64,000 nucleotides of DNA from positions 434,001 through 498,000 of the forward strand of contig WACJ01000126.1 of assembly GCA_008973525.1 (NCBI GenBank), written 5' to 3'. The notes beneath the pieces were generated by a model. It ran no database searches, was not told the origin of the DNA, and saw only the letters and a list, made by a program, of their open reading frames with translations. Position numbers and translations under genes: made by a program. Below are positions 24,461-37,054 of the stretch, piece by piece (within the stretch, counting starts at the first letter, position 1; every line of letters starts with the position of its first letter). Origin of the DNA: Stenopsyche tienmushanensis (Eukaryota > Arthropoda > Insecta > Trichoptera > Stenopsychidae).

Positions 24461-24530
24461 GTGCACAAAGTAGTTTGCCAGATTTCGATCGAACAATTTT
24501 TCGTTGCTGGATGAATTAAGTCGTGGGATA
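24461..24530 (+). repeat. Two-copy repeat, inverted relative to 34136-34200
   Basis: The reverse complement reads CGACTTAATTCATCCAGCAA then CGAAAAATTGTTCGATCGAA and ATCTGGCAAACT. The 34-kb copy reads TGACTTGATTCATCCAGCAA, CGAAATATTGTCCGATAAAA, ATCTGGAGAACT. The class is unknown. Confidence 0.5.
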
Positions 24531-24534
24531 ACGA

Positions 24535-25525
24535 CGTTCTAAGAGATTTGGCGGAGACAAATTCGGGTTTTTAAAGCAATAAACGCAATAGGCAATGGAT
24601 GAACAAAGGACAGCGAGTACAAAGTCATTTCAAATAGTAGTATAGCCGATTTATAAGTAATTAAATATTTTAATTTTGCTTGAAAATCTCTGATTTTTTT
24701 ATTGCAATTTCTTCAATTTAAATTCAAATTGTAAATGTAATGAAATAAATTAAACGTTAGTGGAACGTGTAAAGTTTTGAATAATGTTCGCAATGTAATG
24801 TATCGCCGACATATAACTATCTCGTTATTTCAAAAAGAAGGAGAAATCTCTTCAAACGATGATCCCCTCCCAGGTCAAAAGAGCAAGAACGCTTCTTAAG
24901 CCCAGTCCTTTCACAGGGTAAAATTGCTTCCTATTGAACTACTAAAAAGCTATATAGGAGTTATAAATAGGAAGCCCGCAATACGAGATCCGATACTTGA
25001 AGCACTTGGCGAATCTTCTTGAATTTTCAAAGCACGTATATATTTCGTTTAAACATATTAATGACGGTGCTTGATCAACGACGTGGGTGTATCTTTTTTT
25101 AGAATTGATGCTAAAACAAAATATATGACTACGCCACGATCGAAAGACCGATAGTCTTGTTCAAACTCCGAGAAGTTTCGCTTGCGGGACGAGTATACTC
25201 GACTGGGACGAGTCGAGAGGCTGGCACCCGGGGTCGGCAATTTGTTCGCGGCGATGTAATGATATCTCTTAATTTATATCGCGTACACGTCACTATGATA
25301 TCTCGCGAACAAATGCTCCACGTAAGGATTCGTATTAATCGTGCGTGAAGGGGTTAGGCAGCTCTTGCGCGGTCGACGTTGATAGATTGCGACAGTAAAT
25401 CAAATGTGGAGAGTTCGTCAAGTTAACAGGGAAAACCTGATGCACAGGAATGCATATCCAAGCGATAGGTATCGTTATTTACCACCTTATCCAGACTAAA
25501 TTCGATCGATCTACTAACGTCATCT
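24535..25525. other. Non-coding stretch
   Basis: Nothing recognisable; overlapping frames around 25058-25348 have no motif. Confidence 0.4.
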
Positions 25526-25527
25526 AG

Positions 25528-25645
25528 AAAATAAGGTTACAAGAGCTCCCAAGGGATCAGTTGGCTTGATTCCGCGTGTTTGTCGGCCATTTCATTCAGT
25601 CACAGTAAATTCTTCCGTTTGAGATGCCATCGCGCGCTCTTTATA
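25528..25645 (+). mobile_element. Truncated mariner 5' end (10321-type)
   Basis: AAATAAGGTTACAAGAGCTC, TCCGCGTGTTTGTCGGCCAT and TCACAGTAAATTCTTCC match the 5' leader of the elements at 10.3 and 49.8 kb. The next bases, GATGCCATCGCGCGCTC, correspond to the start codon region but the ATG is altered. It ends after about 118 bp. Confidence 0.7.
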
Positions 25646-25649
25646 TTAC

Positions 25650-26610
25650 ATGTAATCTAAAGGGGTTGAATAGTAATTATAGGGTGTTTAAATTTAGCCT
25701 GCTTTAAATTTGCTCACAAAAACAAGTGTGAATTGGACAGATTTATAAATTCGACAGCAAAAAATATTCGAAAATCCCAAACGAGGCTTAACGCACGATC
25801 CGGACGAGGGTATTTCCCGCAAGAACCTCATGGCAGTTGTCAGTGTCGCCTCCTCGTAGGTGGAAGGGACTAATCTAATAAAGGACCGCGGGAGACAAAG
25901 ACAAACGTCGCACTAAGATATTAACGAGACCTTCGAATTCATCACATAACTTCGAACCGACCGTGCGCTCATAAAGGTGACTTCGGAAACCCTTCACGAA
26001 ACACGCACGCTTCGATTGTTCGAGAATTCGAGATACGAATATGCTCCATACATTTCAGCCACACAATTCCGAAACATCTAATTAAAAATATGACACAATC
26101 GATCGGCGAGTGCGTATTTTAAGATTTTGCCGGATCAAAGGCAATCCCGAGTCCCGTAATGATTTCACGAGCCATCGAGCTCGCAAGAGACATAATGCTG
26201 AAAACGAATCCATAATAAAAGTAACGCATTTATATCAGACAAAAGCAACGTGGCCTTACAAAAATAAATTTTCCCCTGTGAAAATGAACGGCACGAGACA
26301 TAAATAGAGCTGAACGCGCTGACATAAAGAAAGAAAATTGATTTTCGATAAGTAAACGTTAGATAGCATGTCTACTTCATCTATTTTAATATATATATAT
26401 ATATATATAAATTAATACTGTTCAAACGGTATCAATAAGCACTAATGGAAATGCCATAAATTGACTTTTGATTGTAAAGAAGCATACGTGTATCACGAAT
26501 ATATACTTTATTGTTATGCTAGTAAAAAACGAGTTTTGATTGTCGTCTTTGTTTCTGTAGGAACGCTCATAAATTTAATAAAATTGACTAAAGCTGAGTG
26601 AGATTTTATT
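25650..26610. other. Non-coding stretch with a TA run
   Basis: A TA microsatellite lies at 26388-26409. No exon or repeat family recognised. Confidence 0.45.
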
Positions 26611-26619
26611 TTAAAGGAT

Positions 26620-27330
26620 CATCCAAGTGTGTCGTTTCGATGTTTTTATTTTGTGCAACAAAGCAAAAAAGTGCAACAACTGCGACTAAAAATATTTGTG
26701 ATACACTCAGATAATTTCTAACTGTGCGTCAATGTCAATGATGGTTTAGACAATTTAAAAGTGGCATTTTTAGTTTAGAAAAGTTAGAGTGAATGACGAA
26801 ATTTAATCAAATTCAACACAGATTATAAGTGAATTAAGAGACAAATTCGAATACTTCCAGAGTAGTAGTGTTCAAATACACTTGAAAAAATTTAAAAATA
26901 CAATAAAACAGGAGGTGTGGATACTGTCCGACATTACCAACGACATCAAGGTGTTTTTACACTATCTTGTGACTGGAGATAAAAAGTGGGTGTTGTACTC
27001 AAATTAAAAACATAAAAGACAATGGCTTTGAAAGGGGTAGGTAAAGAAACCAACCCCTTAACCGGGGCTAACAGTGAAAAAAGCTCTTTTAAGTGTATGG
27101 TGGGACTCCAAAGGTATAACCTACCATGAAGTTCTTCTATATGGTCAAACTATAAAGAGCGAAATGTAATATTCACAATTAGAGAGTTTAAAAGTGGTGT
27201 TGAGTACGAAGAGGCCAGATATAGTCAACCATCGCCAAATACTTTTGCAACATGATAATGCGTCTTGTATTAACTCTTTCGCTTAAAAAACGAAATTTTC
27301 GACTGGACAACCTAAGAAGGTGTTTTTAAC
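26620..27330 (+). pseudogene. mariner transposase relic, most of the protein
   Basis: In order across several frames: FLTVRQCQ.WFRQFKSG (helix-turn-helix part), a damaged linker, LVTGDKKWVLYSN at 26968 (first catalytic aspartate), KALLSVWWDSKGITYHEVL, YGQTIKSEMYSQLESLK, then RPDIVNHRQILLQHDNA at 27213-27262 (second catalytic aspartate). The C-terminus is lost. Stops and frameshifts throughout. The copy at 32220-32775 is the same family with different deletions. Confidence 0.8.
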
Positions 27331-27339
27331 AAGGTTCAT

Positions 27340-29085
27340 ATTGTATGTTTTTTTTTATATCAATAACGTAAATTATGAGTTATATTATGTTCTTTCGCGA
27401 AGAACTAAGCGTTTCCAAACATATTGCCGATAGTTTATTATTCTAATAAACAGGTAACGGATAGGGTTTGTGACAAAAGTACGCTTTTTAAAGGTGTTAG
27501 AAGTAGAAAATACTTGTACAAAAACGATTACAAAACGACTGTTCAAGAAGAAATTGAAGAGTCCTCCGCGGAGTGGAAATGAAGAACATCCTCGACAACT
27601 CTCAAGACCACTTCGCATTCAGACGATGCGTTGTTTCGAAATAATAAAAAAAAACAAGTCGCTCAAAATTGGCGCTCACGATCAGCGAAATTTTCATTAG
27701 CGAAATCGTCGCTTTAAAAAAAAGAAAATCTTGATTAAAAGGGGGCGAAATACACCTTCGGCCATGTCCGAGCTCTCATCAACGCCGACAGATGGCTCCG
27801 GCTAATTCAATTAATGCGTCGCCCGTGAAAACGGAAAAGAACAATAAAAGCCCTTTGTTCCCCTGCTTCTCTTTCTGCTTTCGATTCTATCTCTTCACTT
27901 CCTTCCTCCCACCTCTCCTCCCCCGCCTCGACCTAAGCCTGGAATATTTCGGGGAATTCCCCGCCCCACCGGAGATCGTAATTAAGAATGCCTTTGAGGA
28001 CGACCTCTGTGTTTGAAAGATGGCAAACCCAAATCATATCGTTGGGAATACAAAACGCAAGAATAATGGGCATCGACGGAATGTTCCGATCAAATAGACC
28101 GTGAATATTCAAATTAGTCAGTTATCCATCGGGAGGAGACAATGACGCAACGTAACAGCATCCATTATATTATATACTAAACGAATCTTCAATAATACTA
28201 TTCGTCTTCCCGTAGCGGTCATAAAACTGTGTAAAAAGTACATAAAAATGCTCCAAATAATCTCCAGCTCCAATCCGAGGGCGTAAAGTCTTCATCGGAA
28301 TCGATCAGTTAAAATAATAAAAGACAGCGAAAGGCTCTTATTATCGTCGACGAAAAGCAAATAAGCAACATCTCCGTGGAGATCGATCATTGTGACGCTT
28401 CAATCAAAACGAGGACAAAATTTAAGCATGGATATCGGCAGCTAAAAAACCTTGGCGAAAATAATGATATACAAAAAGTTTGCATATTTTTCGAATGATT
28501 TAAGCAAAATTAAATTAATTTATTCAGAGGTTTTCAACTCTATTCCGATATTTTAGTAGATTTGAATTTTAACCGCAAAACACGATAACGACATTTAAAA
28601 AACGATTCTTATGCAATAAAAATCGACAGCATGTAAAAACTTCTAAATATTATATTCAAATCCTTCATAACTTGGATCGAAGCGGTCGATCGGAAATATT
28701 AATATGTATTGGTTGTGTGAAAATTTTAGCCACAATCTGGGTTTGAAACAAAATCTTTATAATAAAAGTTAGGGGTGTTTAAATTGCTACATTGACTAAT
28801 TCGTGTAATTCTATTTTTATCACGAATCAATTTTGCAGGATATTGTTACGATAAAAGCAAAGTGTACACAGGGAAGCGATTTATCATCCCTTAAATTTAA
28901 CGCGAAAAGGCGACAAAGTAAAATATCACCGCTTATTTAGGGCACAGCTTTTATAAGAAAATAAATACTAAAATTTCTATGAATCATTATTTTGCCATTC
29001 AAAACACTGGCATGATGATCAAATCTAAATCATTTATAACAATAATTTGATTATAAGAAATTTAAAAATGTGTTTTTAAATATTT
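27340..29085. other. Low-repeat non-coding stretch
   Basis: No transposon relic recognised. Frames at 27385-28016 have no motif; the section 27740-28060 is a slightly GC-richer patch. Confidence 0.45.
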
Positions 29086-29091
29086 AAAGAA

Positions 29092-29346
29092 TTGAAAAGT
29101 AGGACTAAACTACAAACGCAAAAAAAAAATAAGAACGTTTTAACAACAGAAATATATTTCATTGCGACGATATCGCAAGAACATCCAGAAATTAAATTGG
29201 GATGTTTTATTACATCTTTATCCAATATGGTGCCTTCAGATTATCATACGTTCAGGACTCTGGAACACTCCATTGGGGGCGAACGATTTCGAAATGAGGA
29301 TAAAATTAATAAAGCAACCTTTAACTTATGTTCTATTAGGAGATAA
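29092..29346 (+). pseudogene. mariner transposase C-terminal relic
   Basis: One frame reads IQKLNWDVLLH, and the next, one base over, VPSDYHTFRTLEHSIGGERF then RNEDKINKATF. Together these match the L.W.VL.HPPYSPDLAPSDYHLFRSL end of mariner, including the region of the third catalytic residue. The SPDLA part is lost at the frame change (about 29210). It is followed within 50 bp by repeat B and a hAT copy. Confidence 0.82.
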
Positions 29347-29369
29347 AACTTGTAGATACATTTCTATAC

Positions 29370-29432
29370 ATGTAGGTACCCTTGGCCGCTGGTTACCCTT
29401 GGCTGCGGGAAGATGTTCTTCCCGCAAGCTGA
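29370..29432 (+). repeat. Repeat B palindrome fragment
   Basis: GGTTACCCTTGGCTGCGGGA AGATG then TTCTTCCCGCAAGC is the conserved palindromic core of repeat B with almost nothing else of the repeat. It is wedged between a mariner scrap and a hAT end. Confidence 0.6.
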
Positions 29433-29442
29433 TAGATGTAAC

Positions 29443-30190
29443 TAGGGAATGGGATCCCGAAAAATACGGGATTGAAACTTTTATCTAATAGAAATCGAAC
29501 ACCTCACCAGCACGATGAAAGCTAGTACTAAATCGAGACATTTCCACCGAAATCTGAACGCTTGGAAACAGTGACGTAACTACTAATTGGCGAGCATAAG
29601 CGACGCCTAGGGGCAGTAACTGTCTAATCTATGTATACATATATACAGTACATATCAAATTGTTATATTGACCTTTCCCTACCGGTGATGTATTTACTAC
29701 ACTTGGACTCTAATAATGGTAATATCGATATGAAATATAATAGATACGGAGTTCAGAATTTTTGTATTCCTCCGTAATATAATTACGAATCACATCAAAG
29801 TATTATAGTATATAAGTATTCATCTGCAGCGACGGAAATAAATAATTTGTCGGGAAATCGGGAATTTTGCGAGTTTTAATTCGTGTCTCAGCAGAAAGGA
29901 ATTTTATCAGTCAGATTGATGGTGTTATACGAAAATGGGGGCTCGAGCTGTCATCAACTCAAGCATTTAAATATCTGATGACAGTCTCAGTCGATGTTTA
30001 ATGTTACTTCGGGCATATTTTCAAAATGATATTTGAATTTTTTAGTGTTTTTTTAAATCTATTTTTGAATTATATTTTTATCTTTTCTTAAATAAATAAT
30101 ATTCTTCCGCCTTCAAGCAATTTTTTATATTAAACAAATTGTCTTATTAGTATTTTTTGATAAAATTAATCAATGTAATTTCTTAAACTT
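29443..30190 (+). mobile_element. hAT deletion derivative
   Basis: Starts TAGGGAATGGGATCCCG, the family end, and follows the 62682 copy through GGCGACGCCTAGGGGCAGTA, CGGTGATGTATTTACTACAC and GAAAGGAATTTTATCAGTC. It then reaches the remains of the dimerisation segment and an AT-rich 3' region ending near TTCTTAAACTTTCGACATTA. The right inverted repeat is not identifiable. GATGTAAC would be the left target duplication. Confidence 0.72.
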
Positions 30191-30284
30191 TCGACATTAC
30201 CGCGGCTCGAAAGCATAACGAACCCGCGTGCGAGCCCGGCTAATAAAGTAGCAGCGATATTTTCGATATGCATTTTGAGCAAAT

Positions 30285-30470
30285 GAAATCATTGAACTAC
30301 ATTTGCACACAACTGCTATTACTGTGAATGAAGAGCGATACCAATCAATATTGAGTGACTTTTTATGGCCACAATTGAATCATATTGATGTGTCTGATAT
30401 TCCAACCAAAAAGCGCTGCATGTCACACTACTTTGTACTCAAACAGATTTTGTATGATCCTGCATAAATT
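30285..30470 (+). pseudogene. Tc1/mariner transposase fragment
   Basis: The frame gives ITVNEERYQSILSDFLWPQL NHIDVSDI, like the VNGERYR.ML.DFFWP.L..ID..DM segment just before the WFQQDGA catalytic motif of mariner-like transposases in insects. The frame then reads PTKKRCMSHYFVLKQILYDP and stops, so the catalytic motif is missing. Subfamily not assigned. Confidence 0.6.
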
Positions 30471-30499
30471 CTAATCAACACACAAATAACTGCTATATT

Positions 30500-32215
30500 T
30501 TTAATTTAAAAATTGAACTAGCATTATCTTGGATATAAAATTTCAATTCTATTATGAAGAAATATGGTGAAATTTTTACATTCGGAATAATATTTTTTAT
30601 TGTGCGTATAACGAGCATTTCATATATTTAATAAAACAGCTTAATAGACGAAAAAATATTGTACAGTTGAGTGCTTTTTTTAAATTAATTTTATTTGAGT
30701 TCCTCAACACGTTGAGAACCGCTGATTTCGATATTTTATTGGAAAAATTTTCCTCGAGATAACGAATTTAGTACTTTTGCGGAAATGAGCGCGGCTTGCG
30801 CGCAAAACAAGGCGGGTCAGCAGAAAATTGCGGAAAAGTTTCGGAAAAAGCCACAAACACTCCACGGAAAAATATTTTATTAGAACGGAGCATGTTGGAA
30901 ACAACACGGCTATAAAGAGTAATTTTTATTATGAGCCATTCATGTGCGATATCCTGCATAAAAACAATCCCCATTTATTTAAGCAGGGCGGACGACGCAA
31001 ACACAAGAAGAATTTATACTCGAATCGTTCGAAAATTGCCCCCGAACATACTGATTTCCATGGAAAAATCGCCACATTCGATTCGTGATTGTATATAAAA
31101 TATGGACACATCCAGAGCAATGAACACAGATTGGCATGCTTAATGTGCACGACGTCCGTCTTTATTAGCGACGGGTATTCGCATAATCGGAGAAATTTTA
31201 TGGCATCGTTTAACGACAAGAGGACGTAGTAAAATGCAGTGTAATGGCGATGAAATAGAAGAATGAATAAAGAGGAGTAACATCGCCGAGTTTAATGGAG
31301 TAAACGAACGAATAAAAATTTAATTGGAATAAGAAGAAATAAAAATTAATAGCCGCGTTAAAGCTCCATCTTGTAACGGGAGCTTTTCCGTAATAAGGCT
31401 CTGCGGGGAACGGCACCGATAAACGACGATATCGCATATTTTATACAGGACCCCGTCGCAATATTCTTATAATACGTAAACGGCGATTTAATTAAGCGGC
31501 CGAATTGAATGAGCACATGATATTTATTTCGCAAACGGCCCAATTCCTCAGGCAGCGGGTCATCGTTTAATTTTGCATGGAATTTTACGACGTTGAGCGA
31601 AGCTTTCGCACGAGGCATGTATGGGAATGCAAAAACGACGCATGGATAAAAATATACGACGGGGAATTTGCATTTTCGAAGAACGCCCCCCGTCACGTTT
31701 TAGAGCTATAAAAATTACGATAGAGTCATAAAACTCTGGATTTCCGTGTTTCAAATATATATCACATCATTCTGGTAGATTTTTATGTTGAATTGACTAC
31801 TGGGTATATCCAAATATATATACTTAACGGTCAAACCTCCAGTGGAAAAACGTAACCCCTTACATATATATTTAAAGGTTCGTTCACCCGCAAACTGTAC
31901 AAGTATTATGATAGGGCTGATGTAAAAGTTATTGCGTGTTTTTATTATGCAAACAATAATATTTATTTCCTCCGAGTGACTGAAATCATCTGCTCTAAAA
32001 CTATATTGCATTCGTTTCTGCTTCGATCTAGAAATTGTGCAGTTAAGGGGTCTTATTTTTTTTTAGTAATAGATTGTCCATTCGAAAATGTCGTTTTTTT
32101 CCATAATCAATTTTTGATCATCAGTTGTGTCTCAAACATCCCTATCATAACGCGTATTGTATATTTTTTAGTTGAATAACATCTGGAGAACGTTATTATA
32201 AACAAACATATTATT
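30500..32215. other. Non-coding stretch
   Basis: Several overlapping frames of up to 112 codons occur at 30704-31696, without recognisable motif. No repeat from this window is present. Confidence 0.4.
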
Positions 32216-32219
32216 TTTT

Positions 32220-32775
32220 CAAACAACATTACAAGATGGTGGTTTTTATGACGGAAAAACAATTTATGCGAAATTGCATACTGTTTGAATATCTTTAAAA
32301 AAAAGAATGCAACTAAGAATATTTGTAATACACTCGGAGAATTTCTAACTGAGCGTCCATGCCATAGATGGTTTTAACAATTTAAAAGTGGAAATTTTAA
32401 TCACTATCTTGTGACTGGAGATGAAAAGTGGATGTTGCACTCAAATTAAAAATGCAAAAGACAATGGCTTTCAAAGGAGTAAGTGAAAAAAACTCTTTTA
32501 AGTATATGGCGGGACTCCAAATTAATAACCTACCATGAAGTCCTTCCATATGGTCAAACTATAACAAGCGAAACGTATTTTTCACAATTAGAAAGTTTAA
32601 AAGTGGCGTAGAGTACGAAGAGGCCAGATATAGTCAACCATCGCCAAATTCTTTTACAACATGATATTGCGCGTTCTCATAAATTAATGATGACTGCAAA
32701 AAAATTAAAGGAACTCGATTAGTAAGCGATTTCGTATCCACCTTTTCCTCCTGATCTTGCTTCTTCGGGAAGAAT
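32220..32775 (+). pseudogene. mariner transposase relic (same family as 26620-27330)
   Basis: It starts with FLTERPCHRWF..FKSG near 32340, jumps at 32398 straight to HYLVTGDEKWMLHSN, then SLLSIWRDSK, ITYHEVLPYGQTITSETYFS, RPDIVNHRQILLQHDIA and, at about 32730, ISYPPFPPDLASS. Both catalytic aspartate motifs and the start of the third are present, but the linker and part of the core are deleted and frames change repeatedly. Confidence 0.8.
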
Positions 32776-32824
32776 CGAAAAATATTTTATATAAAAACCC
32801 ATTGAATTTCACTCTTCCGGAATA

Positions 32825-33813
32825 CACTTAAACCTTTTTTTGTGTGGTAGATGCGTTCCGCGGTAAATCGCACAAAAAAAGCTGTGACTTAAATAGAGAA
32901 ACTGAAGAGACGTTTCATTAATTTTAAAAATCGCATAACTTTGAAACTCCTATATAAAATATATTCAAAATCGCATAAAAAAAATTTAATGAAAAAAAAA
33001 ACAAGGATGTCTTGCATCATTGCTATAATTTTAAGGATGTCTGACATCTGGTATCTCAAATGCCCGAGATCTACTAGAGAAATATTAATTATTTTAATTA
33101 CAGCTTATCATCGCTGTATGATCATTTTCGTTGCGATTTTCGATTACTTAAAATCGCTCTCTTCTTCGGAAGAAATAGTATACCCAGTGTCTTTATCATC
33201 ATTGTTCTGTGTAGATTTTCTCTTTCCAACAATATAATTTATAATATGTAAAGATGTTACTTTAGTCCCTAATTAAAAAAATTATAAACAAAATGGCGTC
33301 ATTTTTTGTCACAGCTTTAATTTTTTTTTTATACAGTTAAAAAATAAATTTTGACATATATCTGGTAGAATTAATAGAGGTTATATAGAAAAGAATCGTA
33401 CCCAGTTTGATGTAAATTAATTAATTAAAGATATGATGTCAACCGTGTTGAAAAAAGTAGTTTCGACAAAAACGCGTTAAAAGATTTAATTATGGTAAAA
33501 CTGACCATTTTGCCACGTCACTAAAAAAGCTACAACTCCGTTAGTAGTTGGAATTTTGGAAATTCCTTTGGGGAATATATTTTTAAAAGTCAAAATATTA
33601 GAAAAATGCGAAAAAAACGAAATCAATTTTTTCAAAAATCTAAACCAGAATAAATTATATTTTTTTCCTAATTTCGGTTAGTGTTGATGATTTATTTTCT
33701 ATTTTATCCAAAATGTCTCGATACGTACTCTACGAAATAAAAAAAATTGCTTTAAAAAAAGCGCATAACTTCGAAATCGCACAAAAAAAGTCGCACAAAA
33801 ATAAGTTTGAGTG
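32825..33813 (+). mobile_element. Family C element, full length
   Basis: TA flanks both sides. Ends CACTTAAACCTTTTTTTGTG and AAAATAAGTTTGAGTG. The minus strand at about 33155-33240 encodes the short conserved frame MNYIVGKRKSTQNNDD with GYTISSEEE. It sits between two mariner relics. Length 989 bp against 944 bp for the 2.1-kb copy. Confidence 0.78.
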
Positions 33814-33829
33814 TATATATTTTTATGGG

Positions 33830-34069
33830 AAATAGATGGGAAAAGGTTGCATTTTCAGAATAATAATGCATTGTATCGACGAAAATAATACACATTTTTT
33901 GTTTGAATTTAACGTTTTCATTTTTAAAAAAACGACATTTTTGACTGGACAATCCATTATTTATCGCCGTATGAGGTCTCGCGTTGTTGTGGTGAAAGAT
34001 AACGTTGTGCCCTTCTGACGAATTCTGGACGGGTTTGATCTCCAAAAAATTTTGAATGAGCTGATCCAA
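33830..34069 (-). pseudogene. mariner transposase fragment with NARPH motif
   Basis: The minus strand reads MDQLIQNFLEIKPVQNSSEG, HNVIFHHNNARPHTA, then SQKCRFFKNENV. HH(D)NARPH is the second catalytic motif of mariner transposases; here the aspartate is replaced by asparagine. Upstream GDEKW and downstream SPDLAP parts are missing. Confidence 0.78.
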
Positions 34070-34135
34070 GTCTCTTACCTAATAAAAAGACTTTTATATT
34101 GTATATTTATATGTCGTTATTCAGTATTTTAGGCC

Positions 34136-34200
34136 TCCCGTGACTTGATTCATCCAGCAACGAAATATTGTCCGATAAAAATCTGGAGAACTTTGTTTTT
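34136..34200 (+). repeat. Two-copy repeat, partner inverted at 24461-24530
   Basis: Shares TTCATCCAGCAACGAAA and an ATCTGG.(A)AACT block with the 24.5-kb copy, in opposite orientation. Confidence 0.5.
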
Positions 34201-34209
34201 GCAGGTTCG

Positions 34210-35810
34210 TTCGGTAGCACAGTCGTCTTCAAAAATTTTAGGGACATTAGAGACAGATTTGACTTTTTTGAAAAGAAAAGAGATTAAAATCGGTTAGAAT
34301 AAACTGGACAAAACTTTTTAAACGGCATGTTTTTGGTACTACCGATAGAAAAACTGATTTTGCTACTGATAATGAATAATGAATAGCTCTAATTAATGCA
34401 GATCTTTACCAAATCATTAATGGAAAATGTGAAAATTTCGCAAATTAGAAGACGATATTTTGAAAGAATTGATCACAACTTGTGGATATAAAATATATCA
34501 TACGACGATGAACGACCAGATGTGGCGAATGTCACACAATAAATAAGTGGTTGGGGTTCGAAGTTGGCTGAAATTCAAATTAAGGTTTGGTATTGCCAAA
34601 AAGATGGTGTGATAGGGGAGGGCTTTAAAATATCGACTAACGTAGATCTGTAAAAAATTAAAGGATCTTTTACAATATATAGAGATGCAAAATGATTTGA
34701 TCGATTTAAAATTTATATGGCACAATAATTATTAAATTTTGCACAAGCCAAACACAAATATAATAAATTATCCCTGGAGTTCTAAGATATTCAAACATCG
34801 CGTGCAGAAGACAGGTGTCGATATTTCTCCGAAATTTAGTAGTAAAATCATTTTCACGATATTAGATTGAAAATTGTACGTTCTCCTTGCATTTCCAGTC
34901 TTACTCTTGGAGTAAAAGGAGAATATTACGGTTGATTTATGATGAAAATTCGCGAAGAAAGTTGAGATTCTACGTATATATTCTTTGAATAATCAAATAA
35001 GCATCGGAGTGAATCAAAAATATGCGATTTAAGGATTTGTCGTCTACCAAGGAAAGGTTAAATACACCAAATCATTATTCAAGAAGACGAGGCATTCAAA
35101 TGGCGCGCGTTTGTCTATTTCTGCAAAATAAATAAATGGTTAAGTCATCTGTTCGTCTCGCCGTCTTGAATCGTAATAAATGACAAAGGATGGCGCGTAA
35201 TCCCGGGGCATTCATTGTTTTAATAGTTCGATCGTAAAATGAGCGAGGAATAAAACCGCGGAGGGGTTCTTCGCCCCCCCGAGTCGGACCCGGTTATGTC
35301 TATTGGAAAAACAAATAAAACCCTCAGCGGCCCTCGCCGAGGGTGGAGTGATTCACGGCCGCAATGCGAGATAAAAACACATTTTTCATATCGCAAATAG
35401 AAAACGTAAATAAAACCTCTACGCTCAAGGAGGGGAAAGAAAACATTTTTGCGAGGGTCGCAAAAACAGGCACGCCACAAGGATATGCGAAATACCAATT
35501 GTGATATTCATACGACGTGGAAGGTCACTCAGAAAAGGTGGAAACGCTTCGGTAGCAATTTTTTGTCCGGCTAAAAATGATTCCCGTGTACGATTTCGAA
35601 GCTTACATGAATTTTTAAAGCGTATCAGACGTGTGCTTCTTGCAAAAAGAACCGAAAACATCTGCGATCAAACTTGATTGAAATCTTTTAGACCCAAGCA
35701 CGAAGGTACTCCCAGAAGTACACAACCTGGCTGTTTAAAAAAAATGGTACAAAGAACCTACCTTATAAAACTTATGTTTCAAGTTTAAGTTAAACTTCAA
35801 GTGGCCTTCT
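34210..35810. other. Mostly unrecognised stretch
   Basis: 34380-34740 contains scattered words faintly like a Tigger helix-turn-helix (for example SWLKFKLRFGI), too weak to call. 35220-35500 is GC-richer with a 93-codon minus frame that has no motif. Confidence 0.35.
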
Positions 35811-35819
35811 TTTTTATTT

Positions 35820-36110
35820 GAATGAAAGAATCTGCTCCTTCGATTAAAATAGTAAAATAATGGGAGGCAGAGTTTAAACGTAGACATTTCAAAAAGTGCT
35901 GTACATCGCATATTGAAATTTTGGACATGAGAAAGTTGTGCGCAAGAGGGGTGCTGCGTTTGCTCACATTTGCCAACAAAGAGGCGAAGTTCATGGATAA
36001 TGGCTATTTTGAGGAGCTCACTACAAACAGGATAACGGAGCTATTGAATATAGCTGGGAAAATTGTATCGAGATCATTTGCAATAAATGGTTGAATACGA
36101 ATGGTACATG
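35820..36110 (+). pseudogene. mariner relic joining N-terminal and C-terminal parts
   Basis: ISKSAVHRILKF, then (frame change) MRKLCARGVLRLLTFANKEA resembles the mariner MRKLCARWVPRLLT segment. It runs straight into NGYFEELTTNRITELLNIAG KIVSRSFAING, which resembles the last 40 residues of mariner transposases. The whole catalytic core between them is absent. Confidence 0.6.
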
Positions 36111-36119
36111 CAAATTCTT

Positions 36120-37045
36120 GGCATGGAAAAGCTATAAATTTTCACTCGATAAATAAAAAATATAAGCCTATATACATTTTTTTTATAATGAGGGAGGATT
36201 TAGCGTTGTGGGATTAGGATGCTGACAAAAACGAATCGGGAAATATACAGATTCGTGCCATGAATAAAATAAAGTCTATATTTAGTACGGATTACTTCAC
36301 AAATTATGCTAAAACACACAATTATTATTCCTGAATAAACGCTAATTGCCAAACCCCAGTTATAAGCCGCAAATTCAGCACAGGATTGAAGCTTACCTGT
36401 AACAAGCAAAAATAAAAAAATAAATTCTCTAGCATCAGAGTTTTACACAAATACCATAATAAATTTTTAAAAAAATTCAGCAAATTAAAATATTCGTACG
36501 TTCGAACGTATGATTAATCCGGATGATTTATTAACATAATGCGATGTTAAAATGTGAAAGCTCAATGGTGAGTGCGTGAGCTTTAACAATTATAGACATT
36601 TCGGTTCGGCTGCCTGTTCATAATAAATCAAATTCCGCCGAAATCAATAAGCACAGCAATGAATAAATACAGGACCGAACAATTATAATTGCTATTTTGA
36701 TTCGACGGTACATTAAAATAAAAAACCATGCGTCAAATATTAAATCCGAATAACTCGCAATTAAGCGACGTTTAAAAGAAACTCAATGAAAAGCCTCAAA
36801 ACGGTGGCGAAAATTTGATACGAAACGTAAACGCGAGTAATTAAATTGTGATTTATGAAACGATTATTTGTGCTTCATAATGTTTTCTGCGGAGGCATTC
36901 TATTGAAATCGGCCGTATTTTATTTCCATGAATCGACAATTTTATCCATATGTTCAGCTAAAGAATTGCCTTCGAGGAACTGGAAATATTTTGCGGTAAA
37001 ATACTATATATAGTCAGTCGATTGTATAAAATCAGTGGACGGTAA
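36120..37045. other. Low-repeat non-coding stretch
   Basis: No exon or mobile element recognised. Rich in TTAAT/ATTA words and CpG-containing words. Confidence 0.45.
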
Positions 37046-37054
37046 TCAAAATTT

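Noticed and set aside
34380..34740. Possible Tigger DNA-binding domain fragment (SWLKFKLRFGI)
   Set aside because: Only a few scattered residues agree and no order of motifs could be followed.
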